This document shows positions 9,346 to 19,044 of a stretch of DNA of 64,000 nt, piece after piece (position 1 is the first letter of the stretch; each line of letters starts with the position of its first letter). Source of the stretch: Phil1 sp040767925. Its GTDB lineage: Bacteria > Bacillota > Clostridia > Christensenellales > CAG-138. The notes below the pieces were generated by a model, which worked only from the letters and a program-made list of their open reading frames with translations, ran no database searches and was not told where the DNA came from. A program made the translations under genes and the position numbers. Location: assembly GCA_040767925.1 (NCBI GenBank), contig JAXGNN010000001.1, forward strand, positions 1,364,001 to 1,428,000. The letters are read 5' to 3'.

Positions 9346-10642
9346 ATTCGGATGCGTCTCCCCGTTTGATCAGCGCAACGCCTTCCCCCGCGCAGATTTT
9401 CACGACGTGCGAGAAGGCTTTCTTGGATGCGCCCGCCTCGTCCCCGAAGCAGGGTTTCACCCTGTGCACTCCGTCACGATAGCACAACAGGGGCAGATAC
9501 GCAAGCTCTTCGCATTTGACCTCGCCCGAGGGGGATTTGACGAGCGTGAGGCGCGCGAACACGCCGTAATTGACGTTGGGCTGCGCCATGTTGGAGATGA
9601 AGTTGCCCAGCGAGTAGGCGACGGGCACCGCCACGGGTTTTCCGTCCCGCTCGCCCGCCCGCCATTCCATGGGCTGCGCGACGTGCGGGTGCGCGCCGAT
9701 GATGGCGTCCGCGCCGATTTCGATGAGCGCGTCCGCCGCCTTCCGCTGCGCCGCGCTCTCGGCGTTGCTGTGCTCCGCGCCCCAGTGGACGATGGCGACG
9801 ACGAACTCCGCGCCCGCCTCCCTGCACGCGGCGATCTGCGCGGCGAGCAGGTCCGTGTCCGAGAGCATGGCGATCGCGTAGGCCTTCTCCTCTTTCGACA
9901 GGGAGGGCACGCCGCTGTTGAGGAAGCCCGCCGCCGCGACGAAGCCCACCTTGATGCCGTTGATCGCGGCGACGCGCGGGGTCAGGGCGTCCGCCGCGTC
10001 CGTATAGGTGCCCACCTGCAGCATGCCCGCCTCGCGGAGGCGAAGCGCCGTGCGGTAGAGCCCTTCGGCGCCCTTGTCCATGCTGTGGTTGTTCGCCGTG
10101 GAGAGCAGATCGAAGCCCGCCTCAAAAAGGTCTCGCGCGAGCTCGTCCGGCGCGTTGAAGCGCTGGAAGGGCGCCTTGGGCGTGGGGTTCTCCTCCGTCG
10201 CGGGCGGGGGCGTCTGCCGGGGCAGGGAATAGCCCGCGTCTTCCCCCGCGAGCGTGCACTCGAAGTTGCCGCAGAGGAAGTCCACCGAGGAAAAAACCTC
10301 CTCCATTTCGGCGAAGCTTCGCGAAAAATCGTAGCCGTCCCCGGTTTTCGCGCCCGCGATCTGCAAGCTCATAATTAAAATGTCCCCTACGAAACCGAGC
10401 GTGGCGGTCTGCACGGCGGGCGTGCTTTCCGCCGTGGGCGCCGGAAAAGGCGTCGCGGCGGGTGCGCTCGCGGGGGTCTCCTCGGGCGTGCTCGCCGCCG
10501 TCGCCGCGGGCGTCGCCGCTTTCGTCGGGATGGGGGTGATGTCGATGCCGGGCGGCGTGCCGCGCGGCGCGGAACAGGCGGAGGCGAAGATGCAGATGCA
10601 GCAAAACAGAAGGGGCAGCGCCCATACGAAAACGCGCTTCAT
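9320..10642 (-). CDS. CapA family lipoprotein (PgsA/YwtB-type metallophosphatase fold)
   Basis: The 440-residue precursor has a lipoprotein signal: MKRVFVWALPLLF, then IFASAC with the lipidated Cys near 23. An Ala/Thr/Pro linker (about 30-75) is followed by a CapA domain with GFVGDILIMS, ANNHSMDKGAEGL, IVHWGAEHS and GAHPHVAQPMEW, the metal-coordinating blocks of this calcineurin-like family. Relatives act in poly-gamma-glutamate or capsule export, but no pgsBC or capBC partners are present, so the substrate is unknown. Its ATG overlaps the prmC stop (ATGA), and its end overlaps prfA by 26 nt. It therefore sits as a translationally coupled insertion between prmC and prfA. Confidence 0.9.
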   Translation of the reverse strand: MKRVFVWALPLLFCCICIFASACSAPRGTPPGIDITPIPTKAATPAATAASTPEETPASAPAATPFPAPTAESTPAVQTATLGFVGDILIMSLQIAGAKTGDGYDFSRSFAEMEEVFSSVDFLCGNFECTLAGEDAGYSLPRQTPPPATEENPTPKAPFQRFNAPDELARDLFEAGFDLLSTANNHSMDKGAEGLYRTALRLREAGMLQVGTYTDAADALTPRVAAINGIKVGFVAAAGFLNSGVPSLSKEEKAYAIAMLSDTDLLAAQIAACREAGAEFVVAIVHWGAEHSNAESAAQRKAADALIEIGADAIIGAHPHVAQPMEWRAGERDGKPVAVPVAYSLGNFISNMAQPNVNYGVFARLTLVKSPSGEVKCEELAYLPLLCYRDGVHRVKPCFGDEAGASKKAFSHVVKICAGEGVALIKRGDASEYAGETPID

Positions 10643-11460
10643 CGGTATGCCGTCACCACCCTCTCGATCCCGTTGAGGTCGCGCGCGATGGCTGTCGCGC
10701 AGAACATCGCCGCGACCGCCCGCGCCTGGCCGAAGCCGACCTCCATCAACAGCGCGCCGCCGGGGGCGATATGGTTCATCGCGTCCCTCGCGAGGACGCG
10801 GTAGAAATCCAAACCGTCCTCCCCGCCGTAGAGCGCGTTTTCCGGCTCGAAGGTCAATTCCTTCTGGAGGGAGCGCATATCCTCCTTTGAGAGATACGGC
10901 GGGTTGCAGACGACGAGGTCGTACCGCCCGCGGATGTTTGAAAACATGTCCGTCAACAGGAATTCCGCCTGAACGCCGTTTTTTTTCGCGTTCTCCCGCG
11001 CGAGCGAGAGCGCCGCCGCGTCGCAGTCGGCGAGCGTCACGCCGACGCCCGCGAGCTTCGCGAGCGCTATGCCGACGCAGCCCGTGCCGCAGCACAAATC
11101 GAGGCAGGCGCGGTACGCCTTTTTTTCGATGAGCCGGAGGGCCTCCTCGCAGAGCGTTTCGGTATCCTGCCGCGGAATGAGCGCGCGCGCGTCCGTTTGA
11201 AAGGGCAGGCCCATGAACTCCCATTCGCCCAGCACATATTGCAGCGGCTTCCCGCTGAGCCGCTCGGCCGTGAGGCGCGCGAGGGCGTCCCCCTGCCCCT
11301 GCGTCAGTTCCTTTTCGCGGTTCTGAGCGAGCGTTTGATGGGGGATACCCGCCGCGCGCGCGACGATAAGCCCCGCCTCGAAGCGGGCGTCGTCCGGCGC
11401 GATTTCTCTTAGCGTTTCAGCCGTTTTCGTTACGGCGCAACCGATAGTCAGTCGATTCAT
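10639..11460 (-). CDS. prmC: Peptide chain release factor N5-glutamine methyltransferase
   Basis: A SAM-dependent methylase of the GGQ glutamine of RF1 and RF2. In 273 residues it has the N-terminal helical substrate-binding domain with PLQYVLGEWEFMGLPF, the SAM-binding LDLCCGTGCVGIAL and the catalytic NPPY (186-189). It begins 2 nt after addA ends and overlaps the next start by ATGA. Usually prmC directly follows prfA; here it precedes prfA with a capA-like gene between them. Confidence 0.96.
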   Translation of the reverse strand: MNRLTIGCAVTKTAETLREIAPDDARFEAGLIVARAAGIPHQTLAQNREKELTQGQGDALARLTAERLSGKPLQYVLGEWEFMGLPFQTDARALIPRQDTETLCEEALRLIEKKAYRACLDLCCGTGCVGIALAKLAGVGVTLADCDAAALSLARENAKKNGVQAEFLLTDMFSNIRGRYDLVVCNPPYLSKEDMRSLQKELTFEPENALYGGEDGLDFYRVLARDAMNHIAPGGALLMEVGFGQARAVAAMFCATAIARDLNGIERVVTAYR

Positions 11461-11462
11461 GG

Positions 11463-14400
11463 TCAGTTGGTTTCCTTTATTTCCACGGCCTGTTTGGCGT
11501 GGAACAGATAGATCCAGCGCTCCGCGACGGGGACGCCCGTGAGCCGCGCGAGCGCGTCGGCGTATAGGTTCACCTGGCGCGCGTGCCGTGCGGCGGCAGC
11601 CTCAATATCCGCCCCCGGCGCGACGGAATCGGTCTTATAATCGAGGAGCACCCACGCGCCGTTTTCCATAAAACAGCAGTCGATGACGCCCTGGAGCACC
11701 ACGGGCGCGTCGGAATCGGCGAGGCCGAGAGAACGCGCGCCAAGGCTGATGGCGAACTCCATCTCGCGGCGGACGCGTTCCGCCCGGACGAGCCTTTGCC
11801 CGATGTCCGCCGCGAAGAACGCGGCGATCTCGTCCGGCAGAATCGCCTCCGCCTGCAGCCCTGATAAATAGCCTTCCCCGACGAGGCGCGAAATTTCCTT
11901 CGCGACGCCCGCTTCGTCGTGCGCCGCAAGCGGGATGCGCTGCATGAGCGCGTGGTAGGCGCTGCCGCGGTCCGCGGGGGTCATGCGGCGCTCGAGCAGG
12001 AAGTCCGGCGCCTCCGCCATGTTGATCTCGTGCCCGGCAAGCCGCGTCACGCTGAGCTTGCTGGGCAGGTTCGTATCCGCGAGATGGGGGTAGGAGCGGC
12101 AGAACAGCCTTTCGTCCGGGGGAAGCGCCAGCGCCTCGCGGCGAAAGCGCTCGAAGGCGGCCTCGCCCATGCGCCCCGTCCCCGGGAGCGGAGAGGCGCA
12201 AAGCTCCGTCGATACGGCGACGCCGAGGCTCTCCTTTGCGCCGCACGGGGGCAGCCCGTAGCGGGCGCGGAGCGCCTCGCCCTCCTTCGCGTGGAGGACG
12301 CAGCGGAGCAGCCACCCCGCGAAGCTCGTGTCCTGCGCGATTTGGGCGGGCTCCCCGGGCAGCGCGGCCCTCGCGACGAGCTTATCCCCGTGCGTCGAGG
12401 CCGCGAGCATCACGAGCTTTTCTCGGGCGCGCGTCATGGCGACGTAGAATACGCGCATCTCCTCGGCGACGCTCTTGTTCTCCAGGCGGCAGGTGATGGC
12501 GCGCGCGTAAAGGGACTGCGTGCGGATGCCCGCCAGGTTGAAGCGCGCGGCGAGGCCGAGGTCCGGATCGTAAACGAGCTTTTTCCTCGTGAAGTCGATG
12601 TTGAACCTCCTGGCGAGGCCCGCGAGGATCACGTACGGAAATTCCAGCCCCTTGCTGCCGTGAATGCTCATGAGCCGGACGACGTCCGCCCCGACGGACT
12701 GCGCGGAGCCCGCGGCGCCCATGCTCCTGAGCCTGTCCGCGTAGGTCAAAAACGCGTGGAGGCCCGCGGCGCCCGTCGCCTCGAACAGGCGCGCCTTCTC
12801 GCACAGCGCGTCGAGGTTCGCCTCGCGCTGCCTTCCGCCGGGGAGCGCGCGGCAGAAGAGCGCGTAATCCGTCTCATCCATGAGAAGGCCGATGAGGGAC
12901 TGCACGCTCATCAGGTTCGCCATGCGCTGCCAGCGCCCGAGCTTTAATAGAAATTCCCTTGCCTTACAGCCGAGCTCCGTATCCTCCTTTGCGGCGGCTT
13001 TCAGCGAATCGAAGCAGCGCCACGGGCCTTCTCCCGCAACCTCGCGGCCATAGGCCGTGCGAAGCTCGATCAGTTCCTCCGTCGTGAAGTTGCCGATGGG
13101 GGAACGCAGCACCGCGGCCATGGGGATGTCCTGCAGGCGGTTGTCGATGACGCGCAGAAGCTCCATGAAGACCCTGACCTCGACCGCCTCGAAAAAGCCG
13201 CCCGCGATCTCGCCGTAGGCGGGGACGCCCTCTAGGCTCAGCGCCGAAAGCCAGTCCTCCGCGACGTTTTTATAAGAGCGCAGGAGGATCGCGAAGTCGG
13301 AATAGCGCGGCTTGCGCGTCTCGCCCGTGCGGGGGTCGCAGATCGTTTCCGTCTCCATGATTTCGCGGATGCGCATTGCCGCGAGCGCCGCCTCGACCTC
13401 CGCCGCGCCGCGCGCCTCGCGGGGTTCGTCCTCAACTCCGCCCGCGCCCGCGCCCTCGTCCTCGTCCTCCCCGTCCGGCTCGTCGATTTCGTCTTCCGCG
13501 GCGCTCTCGGCGAGCAGGTCGGCGAAGACGAACTCCGCGGCGGGGGAGGCGGAAAACTCCTCCCGCTCCGCGCGCCCGTGCACGAGCGCGGCCCGCCCGT
13601 CGTACTCGAGCTCGGCGACCTCCTCTCGCATCAGGCGGGAAAAGACGGCGTTGACCGCGCCGATCACGCCCGGGGAGCTGCGGAAGTTCGCGTTGAGGTC
13701 GATGCGCGCGCCCTTTTCGGGGTCGGAATAGGCGAGATAGCGCCGCAGGAACAGCCGCGGCTCCGCGAGCCGGAAGCGGTAGATGGACTGCTTCACGTCG
13801 CCCACGAGGAAGAGCGCGCCCGGGTTCGCGACAGCGCGGATGATCTCCTCCTGCACGGCGTTGCAGTCCTGATACTCGTCCATAAAAACATATCGGAAGC
13901 GGCGGCGGTATTCGTCCGCGATCTGCTCCTTTTTTAAGAGCGCGAGGCAGAACTGCTCCATGTCCCCGTAGTCGATGACGGAGCGCTCGCGCTTTTCCGC
14001 CGCGAAGCGCCCGGCAAAGCCGCGCACGGCGGCGCAAAGCTCCGAGATGAGCGGAGCCTGCCTGCGAAGGAGCGCGGCCTCCGCCTCGGCGTCCCGCCGC
14101 CAGGCGTCCGCTTCCTTCTCAAGCGCCTTTTTGAGCTTCTTTCTGGCGTCGTCGGCCGCCTGTTTGACCTCCCCGCCGCATTTTCCCCAGGAGATCTTTT
14201 TGCCGGGGTGGGGCTTCGTCGCGAGCGCCGCCATGAGGCCGCCCGCCGTTTTCTGCATCGCGATCATGCGCGCGTGGAGGATCTCCTCGTCGAGGAACGC
14301 CGCGACGGCGGGGAACTCCTTTGCGACCGCGTCCCGCGCCGCTTCGAGCGGGCCGACCGCCCCGCGGATACGCTGCTGCGCGCGGCGGATGAGCTCCTCC

Positions 14401-15020
14401 ATTTCCTCGGAGGCCGCAAGCTCGTCCGCCGTCGCGCGATACTTGCGCTCGGCCCTCTCAAGGAAGCCGAAGGGGTCGGGCAGGGAGCGGCAGAAGTCAT
14501 AAAGCTCGCTCACCGCGTGGAACGCCTCCTCGTCGCCGCCCATCGCCTCGAGGAGCGCGGCGAACCCCCCGCCGTCCGAGGAGAGGCGCGCCTCGGAGAA
14601 TTCGTCCCACACGGCCTCGCGCATCAGCGCGGCCTCGCTCTCGTCCGCCACGCGGAAATCCGGGTCGAGCTCCGCCTCGTTGAAATGGCGGCGCAGCACC
14701 TGCGTGCAGAAGGAATGCAGGGTCGATATGGAGGCCGAGGCGCTCTCGCGTGCGGCGTCGTTGAGCCGCGCGGCCTCGTTTTCGCTCCCGGCGTTCGCCG
14801 CGGCATCGTAGAGCGCGCGCTCGATGCGCTTTTTCATCTCGTTGGCAGCCGCGATGGTGAACGTCACGCAGAGGAGCTCCTTCACGTCGAGCCCCTCGCG
14901 CACGAGGCGCACGATGCGCTCCGTGAGCACCGCGGTCTTGCCGGAGCCCGCGCCCGCGCTCACGAGGATGTCGCCTTTTTCCTCTATGGCGCGGCGCTGC
15001 TCATTCGTCCAGTTCGCCAT
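11463..15020 (-). CDS. addA: ATP-dependent helicase/nuclease subunit A (AddA)
   Basis: The helicase-nuclease subunit of AddAB, which processes double-strand breaks for RecA loading. It has 1185 residues. UvrD-type Walker A is SAGAGSGKT (21-29, K28), Walker B is in FMDEYQDCN, later helicase motifs include MSIHGSKGLEFPYVIL and VAMTRAREKL, and the C-terminal RecB-type nuclease has GVIDCC (D1114) and DYK (1127-1129). An acidic low-complexity insert (DEIDEPDGEDEDEGAGA) lies near 520-540. The ATG lies inside the end of addB (20-nt overlap), so production of the two subunits is coupled. Confidence 0.97.
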   Translation of the reverse strand: MANWTNEQRRAIEEKGDILVSAGAGSGKTAVLTERIVRLVREGLDVKELLCVTFTIAAANEMKKRIERALYDAAANAGSENEAARLNDAARESASASISTLHSFCTQVLRRHFNEAELDPDFRVADESEAALMREAVWDEFSEARLSSDGGGFAALLEAMGGDEEAFHAVSELYDFCRSLPDPFGFLERAERKYRATADELAASEEMEELIRRAQQRIRGAVGPLEAARDAVAKEFPAVAAFLDEEILHARMIAMQKTAGGLMAALATKPHPGKKISWGKCGGEVKQAADDARKKLKKALEKEADAWRRDAEAEAALLRRQAPLISELCAAVRGFAGRFAAEKRERSVIDYGDMEQFCLALLKKEQIADEYRRRFRYVFMDEYQDCNAVQEEIIRAVANPGALFLVGDVKQSIYRFRLAEPRLFLRRYLAYSDPEKGARIDLNANFRSSPGVIGAVNAVFSRLMREEVAELEYDGRAALVHGRAEREEFSASPAAEFVFADLLAESAAEDEIDEPDGEDEDEGAGAGGVEDEPREARGAAEVEAALAAMRIREIMETETICDPRTGETRKPRYSDFAILLRSYKNVAEDWLSALSLEGVPAYGEIAGGFFEAVEVRVFMELLRVIDNRLQDIPMAAVLRSPIGNFTTEELIELRTAYGREVAGEGPWRCFDSLKAAAKEDTELGCKAREFLLKLGRWQRMANLMSVQSLIGLLMDETDYALFCRALPGGRQREANLDALCEKARLFEATGAAGLHAFLTYADRLRSMGAAGSAQSVGADVVRLMSIHGSKGLEFPYVILAGLARRFNIDFTRKKLVYDPDLGLAARFNLAGIRTQSLYARAITCRLENKSVAEEMRVFYVAMTRAREKLVMLAASTHGDKLVARAALPGEPAQIAQDTSFAGWLLRCVLHAKEGEALRARYGLPPCGAKESLGVAVSTELCASPLPGTGRMGEAAFERFRREALALPPDERLFCRSYPHLADTNLPSKLSVTRLAGHEINMAEAPDFLLERRMTPADRGSAYHALMQRIPLAAHDEAGVAKEISRLVGEGYLSGLQAEAILPDEIAAFFAADIGQRLVRAERVRREMEFAISLGARSLGLADSDAPVVLQGVIDCCFMENGAWVLLDYKTDSVAPGADIEAAAARHARQVNLYADALARLTGVPVAERWIYLFHAKQAVEIKETN

Positions 15021-18000
15021 CGGCTGGAACCTCCCGGAAGAAATCGGCCGGCTTCATGTTGCGCACGTTCCTGTACGCGCAGCCCGCGAGCGCGGGGTCG
15101 AACCCGCACACGGTCGGAAAATCACAAAGGCCGCAGGCGCTGCGGTTCCTCCCCTTGCGGTAGGGAAGGGTTTCGGCGCGCCCCTCAAAAATCGCGCCCG
15201 CGGTGTTCGCCGCCTTTTCGAGCGCGTAGCGCGAGGCCATGTGAAAGCGGGCCTCGTCGAGCGCGTACCGGCTGCCCGCGCCCGGTATCGCCACGCCCGC
15301 GCCGCCCGCCGCCATCAGCTCCGGATCTTTGAGCGTGAGCCCTGCCATGCGAAACTCCTTTTCGAGGGCTTTTACGAGGTCGGCTTCGCTCCCCTCGGGG
15401 AGCGCGATCTCCGCCACGGGCTGGTAGTACATGCCGGCGGCCCGGGCGGACCGCGCCTCCGCGCGGGAGGTCGCCGCGATGGCGCCGGCGTAGAGCGGGA
15501 GCTGCAGCCGGATGCCCTCGTAGAGGTCCCCCAGGGGGAGCGCCGCCTGCCCCGTCTTATAGTCGACGACGCGGACGAATTTCTCGCCCGACTGCGCCGT
15601 GTAGCCGTCGATCCGGTCGATGCGGCCGGAAACTTCGTACGTGCCTCCGCCCGGGATTTCGAGCAGGAGGGGAGGATACGCCCGGTCGCGGCCGAAGGCC
15701 ACCTCGCAACCCTCGGGGCGGAAGTTCCCCGCGGCGAGCTGGCGCACGACCGCCTTCGCCGTCGCCGCGATCTTTCGCGTGAGGCGCGCGAGCAGCGCGC
15801 GGCTGCGCGCCGTGTCGAGCAGAATGCCCCCGTTGTGCGACGCCGCGAGCGGGGGGAGGATTTCCGACAAGAGCGCGTCGATCTCCTCCTCCGCGAACGC
15901 GCCGGGCGCGCGCCCGGAGTCGATGAGCGCCCGCGTGAAGGCGCACAGCGCGTCGTGGCAGAAGACGCCCTCCTCGAGCTTTCTTTCGCGGTATTCCCTG
16001 CGCGGCTCGAGCCGCAACCCATAGCGCGCGAAGTGGCGGAACGGGCAGGCGTTGAACGCCTCGAGGCGGCTCGCGCTGCCGCGAAGCGGCGCGCCGTACA
16101 GGAGGGAGGCGAGCTCCCGCCCGAAGGGTTCGGGCGAGGCGTTGTGAAACAGCGCGCGCTCGATGGTTTCCAACCGGGGGAGGTAGCCCTCGCAGGCGTC
16201 CCGCGCGGCGAAGGCGGCGTAGATGGCCGCGGCGTCCAGGGGCATCTCGCCCGCGTCCGCCCCCGCGCGAAGGCCCGCCGCGAGGCGGCGAAGCGCGCTT
16301 GCCGGGGAAACGGGAAACCCGGGCGTTATGTCCGTTTCCGGAACGACGTCGGGGAAAAGCTCCCGGATGCGGTCGACGAGCGCGCAGGGCGCGCCGTCCG
16401 CGCCCGAGAGGGAATAAGAGAGGTATAAAAGCTTTTTCGGCTTGGTGACGGCGCCGTACACGTCGGAAAGCTCCTTGTCGGAGCGCATGCCCGTGTCGGG
16501 CAGCTCCGAGAGGCCGAGGCGGGCGAGGGAGGCGATCTCCTCGTCGCTGATCATGCCGTCGTCCGCGACGGAGGCGGGGAACGCCCCCTGCGACGCGCCG
16601 AGTACGAACAGCGCCTCGAGGTCGCGCGCGCGGCTCCTGCCGAGGCTGCCGAAGAGCAGCTGGTCCGCGTTGGAGGGGATGGCGCCCACCTCGTAGGAGG
16701 AGACGCCCTCCTCGAAGATGTCGATGAAGCGCGCCGTGGAGAGCGGCGTGTCGCCCATGATGGCGTGAAGCTGGCTGATGAGCTCGAGCAGCATGTTGAA
16801 GACCTGCGCGGTCTCCTCCATCAGTTCGAGCCGCCCCTCGAGCCGCAGCTCCTCCGTGAGCTCTATGAGCTGGTCGCGCAGCGAGAGGGAGAGCATGTAG
16901 TCATAAATCGCGGCCGCCTTGCCCGAAGCCGTGCGCGAGGAGGAGAGCCCCGCGCGCAGCGCGAGCAGGAGCTGGGCGAGCTTTTCCCGCGCCGCCTCCG
17001 CCGCCTCCGGCGCTTCCTTCGGGAAGGGTTTTGTGAACATGGAGCCGCGGGCGTTCTTTTCGATAAGATAGTTTTCAAGCGCCTCCGCCTCCTCGCGCGA
17101 GACGCCCGCGAGGCCCGTTTTGGCGAGCTTTAAGATTTCCTCGCCCGGGAAGCCGCGCGCGGCCGCGCGCAGCGCGGAAACCGCCAGCACCGCGGCGGGA
17201 TAGGAGGAAAGCGGGTGTTTCGCGTCCGTGAAGAAGGGGATTCCCCGCGCGCGCAGCGCCCGGCTCACCGGCTCGATGTACTTCTCCATGTCCGCCGCGA
17301 TGACGGCCATGTCCCGGTAACGCACGCCCGCGTCCGCCGCAGCCAGCGCCGCGTCCGCCGCGGCCTCCGCCTCGGCGCGCACGTCCGTGCCCGCGAAGAC
17401 GCGGATGGAGCCGCGCGCCTCCCCGTCGAACGGATGATACGGATAGGCGAAGCCCTCGCGCTCGAGATGGGCGAGCGCCGCCGCCTTTTCGCTTTCCCCG
17501 GCTTTCTTTTCGCCCTCGCGGGGCAGGTAGAGATACTCGATCGACTTGCCCTTTTCCTTCGCGATGCGCCGGATGCGCGCGTGCACGCGCTCCTCTATGG
17601 AAAACACGCGCGCGTCCCGGCAGCGGGAGGAGAAATCCGCCCTGAGCGCCACCGTGACGCGCGGGGAAACGTCCATGAGCGCGGATATGATGTCGAAAAG
17701 CTGCTCGCTGATGAGGTCGAACCCGTCTATGATGATCTCCGCGCCGCAAACGGACGAGGCGGGGAGTTTCTCGCAGAGCGCGAAAAACGCGTCCTCGGCG
17801 TCCATGTTCCGCCCGGTGAGGTGCGCGGCGTACGCCGAATAGACGAGGGAAAGGTCCTCGAGCTTCGCGCGGAAGGGCGATCCCTCGGGGAGTTTTCCCG
17901 CAGCGTCCGCAAGCGAGTCGGGAAAAATGTCGAAGCGCTTGCAGAGGGTGAAAAAATCGTCGCACTTGGCGGAGAAGCCGGGGCGGTCGTACACGCGGGA

Positions 18001-18315
18001 GAAGGGGACGAGCTTTTTTGCGTTGTCCTCCGCGCATTTGCGGATGACCATGCGCCTCCCCTGCCGCGTGAGGAACACGCGCCGCTCGCCCGCTTCGCGC
18101 AGCACCCTCTCGGCGAGCGTCGTGAACGAGCACACCTTGATGTCGACGAGGCCGCCGAGGCTTTCGCACAGCGCGCGCTCCGTTTCGAATGTGAACTGCT
18201 CGGGCACGATATAATAGGCCCGCGCGCCCGCTTCGGCGAGCGAGGCCGCGTAGGCCCTCAGCGCCCTGCTTTTCCCCGCGCCGGCGCGCCCGACGACGAA
18301 GGTGACCTCCGCCAT
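15001..18315 (-). CDS. addB: ATP-dependent helicase/deoxyribonuclease subunit B (AddB)
   Basis: Partner of AddA with a second nuclease domain and a structural 4Fe-4S cluster. The 1104-residue protein has Walker A GRAGAGKS at 9-16. The nuclease motif is VVDYKTGQ (around 925). The iron-sulfur ligands fit the AddB pattern: C757 in NACPFRH, then C1061, C1064 and C1070 in ACGLCDFPTVC. It begins 1 nt after thpR ends and overlaps addA by 20 nt. Confidence 0.97.
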   Translation of the reverse strand: MAEVTFVVGRAGAGKSRALRAYAASLAEAGARAYYIVPEQFTFETERALCESLGGLVDIKVCSFTTLAERVLREAGERRVFLTRQGRRMVIRKCAEDNAKKLVPFSRVYDRPGFSAKCDDFFTLCKRFDIFPDSLADAAGKLPEGSPFRAKLEDLSLVYSAYAAHLTGRNMDAEDAFFALCEKLPASSVCGAEIIIDGFDLISEQLFDIISALMDVSPRVTVALRADFSSRCRDARVFSIEERVHARIRRIAKEKGKSIEYLYLPREGEKKAGESEKAAALAHLEREGFAYPYHPFDGEARGSIRVFAGTDVRAEAEAAADAALAAADAGVRYRDMAVIAADMEKYIEPVSRALRARGIPFFTDAKHPLSSYPAAVLAVSALRAAARGFPGEEILKLAKTGLAGVSREEAEALENYLIEKNARGSMFTKPFPKEAPEAAEAAREKLAQLLLALRAGLSSSRTASGKAAAIYDYMLSLSLRDQLIELTEELRLEGRLELMEETAQVFNMLLELISQLHAIMGDTPLSTARFIDIFEEGVSSYEVGAIPSNADQLLFGSLGRSRARDLEALFVLGASQGAFPASVADDGMISDEEIASLARLGLSELPDTGMRSDKELSDVYGAVTKPKKLLYLSYSLSGADGAPCALVDRIRELFPDVVPETDITPGFPVSPASALRRLAAGLRAGADAGEMPLDAAAIYAAFAARDACEGYLPRLETIERALFHNASPEPFGRELASLLYGAPLRGSASRLEAFNACPFRHFARYGLRLEPRREYRERKLEEGVFCHDALCAFTRALIDSGRAPGAFAEEEIDALLSEILPPLAASHNGGILLDTARSRALLARLTRKIAATAKAVVRQLAAGNFRPEGCEVAFGRDRAYPPLLLEIPGGGTYEVSGRIDRIDGYTAQSGEKFVRVVDYKTGQAALPLGDLYEGIRLQLPLYAGAIAATSRAEARSARAAGMYYQPVAEIALPEGSEADLVKALEKEFRMAGLTLKDPELMAAGGAGVAIPGAGSRYALDEARFHMASRYALEKAANTAGAIFEGRAETLPYRKGRNRSACGLCDFPTVCGFDPALAGCAYRNVRNMKPADFFREVPADGELDE

Positions 18316-18316
18316 G

Positions 18317-18850
18317 TCAGAACACCTCTTTGTGAAGCTGCCTGTAGACCATGCGCCCTTCCTGCCTGACGCTCTCGAAGAGCGTGATGCCGAATACCGT
18401 CATGCTGGCGTTGGGGGAGAGGGCCTTCATTTCCGCGTCCGTCAATTCGTCGTGCTCGACGTTGCGCCCGAGCGTGATGTGCGGCGTGAAGCGCTTCATG
18501 TCCCGCGAGAAGCCGTTGTCGTAAAGCGCGCTCTCGAGGGATTCGTGCAGCGCGTTGAGCTCCTTGAGTTCGCCCTTCACCTCGACGACGGAAGTGCGCG
18601 CGCTGCCCCGCGCGAAGCTCGTATACTTACCCAAATGCAGCGTGAAGGGGCGCATACCCCGCGCCGCCTCGCGCATGGAGGCCGCGGCGCCGGAAAGGTC
18701 GCCGCTCTCTCCGATAAAGTGGAGCGTGATGTGGAAGCTGTCCTCCGGCACGAAGCGCCCGCCGCAGCTTAATATCTTGAGCTGCTTCTGGATGCGGGAA
18801 AGCTCCGCTTTGAAGGATTTGGGCAGTTCGATCGCGATAAATAATCTCAT
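18317..18850 (-). CDS. thpR: RNA 2',3'-cyclic phosphodiesterase (2H family)
   Basis: A 177-residue 2H phosphoesterase. The two HxT motifs are H40-T42 (FHITLHFIGE) and H124-T126 (PHITLGRN). Family members hydrolyse 2',3'-cyclic phosphate ends and can join tRNA halves through 2'-5' bonds. It is the first gene of the thpR-addB-addA-prmC-capA-prfA unit, and its promoter is the only strong one seen before that run. GGCGCC before the ATG gives only a weak ribosome site. Confidence 0.93.
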   Translation of the reverse strand: MRLFIAIELPKSFKAELSRIQKQLKILSCGGRFVPEDSFHITLHFIGESGDLSGAAASMREAARGMRPFTLHLGKYTSFARGSARTSVVEVKGELKELNALHESLESALYDNGFSRDMKRFTPHITLGRNVEHDELTDAEMKALSPNASMTVFGITLFESVRQEGRMVYRQLHKEVF

Positions 18851-18878
18851 CGGCGCCTCCGTGCTTTTGCTGGTTTTT

Positions 18879-18887
18879 ATTATAGCA
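18879..18887 (-). promoter_or_regulatory. Extended -10 promoter for the thpR-addBA-prmC-prfA run
   Basis: On the minus strand TGC-TATAAT (complement of 18879-18887) lies about 30 nt upstream of the thpR ATG. No good -35 is visible, but the TGn extension can compensate. Confidence 0.6.
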
Positions 18888-19007
18888 TGCCCGGGGGCGT
18901 TCCCGCATCCGCAAATCGCGGCGCGGGGAAAATGCGCGAAGCGTGTCGCGCGGCCGCCAGCCTGACACTTCTTAACAATGTTTTATCGCAATCGCGGGGG
19001 GGAAACA

Positions 19008-19016
19008 TGTTATAAT
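19008..19016 (+). promoter_or_regulatory. Extended -10 promoter of the nucleotidyltransferase gene
   Basis: TGT-TATAAT ends 28 nt before the ATG at 19045; GGAGG precedes the start. It is divergent from the thpR promoter. Confidence 0.6.
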
Positions 19017-19044
19017 ATCATCAGCATACTCCGGAGGTAGAGAA

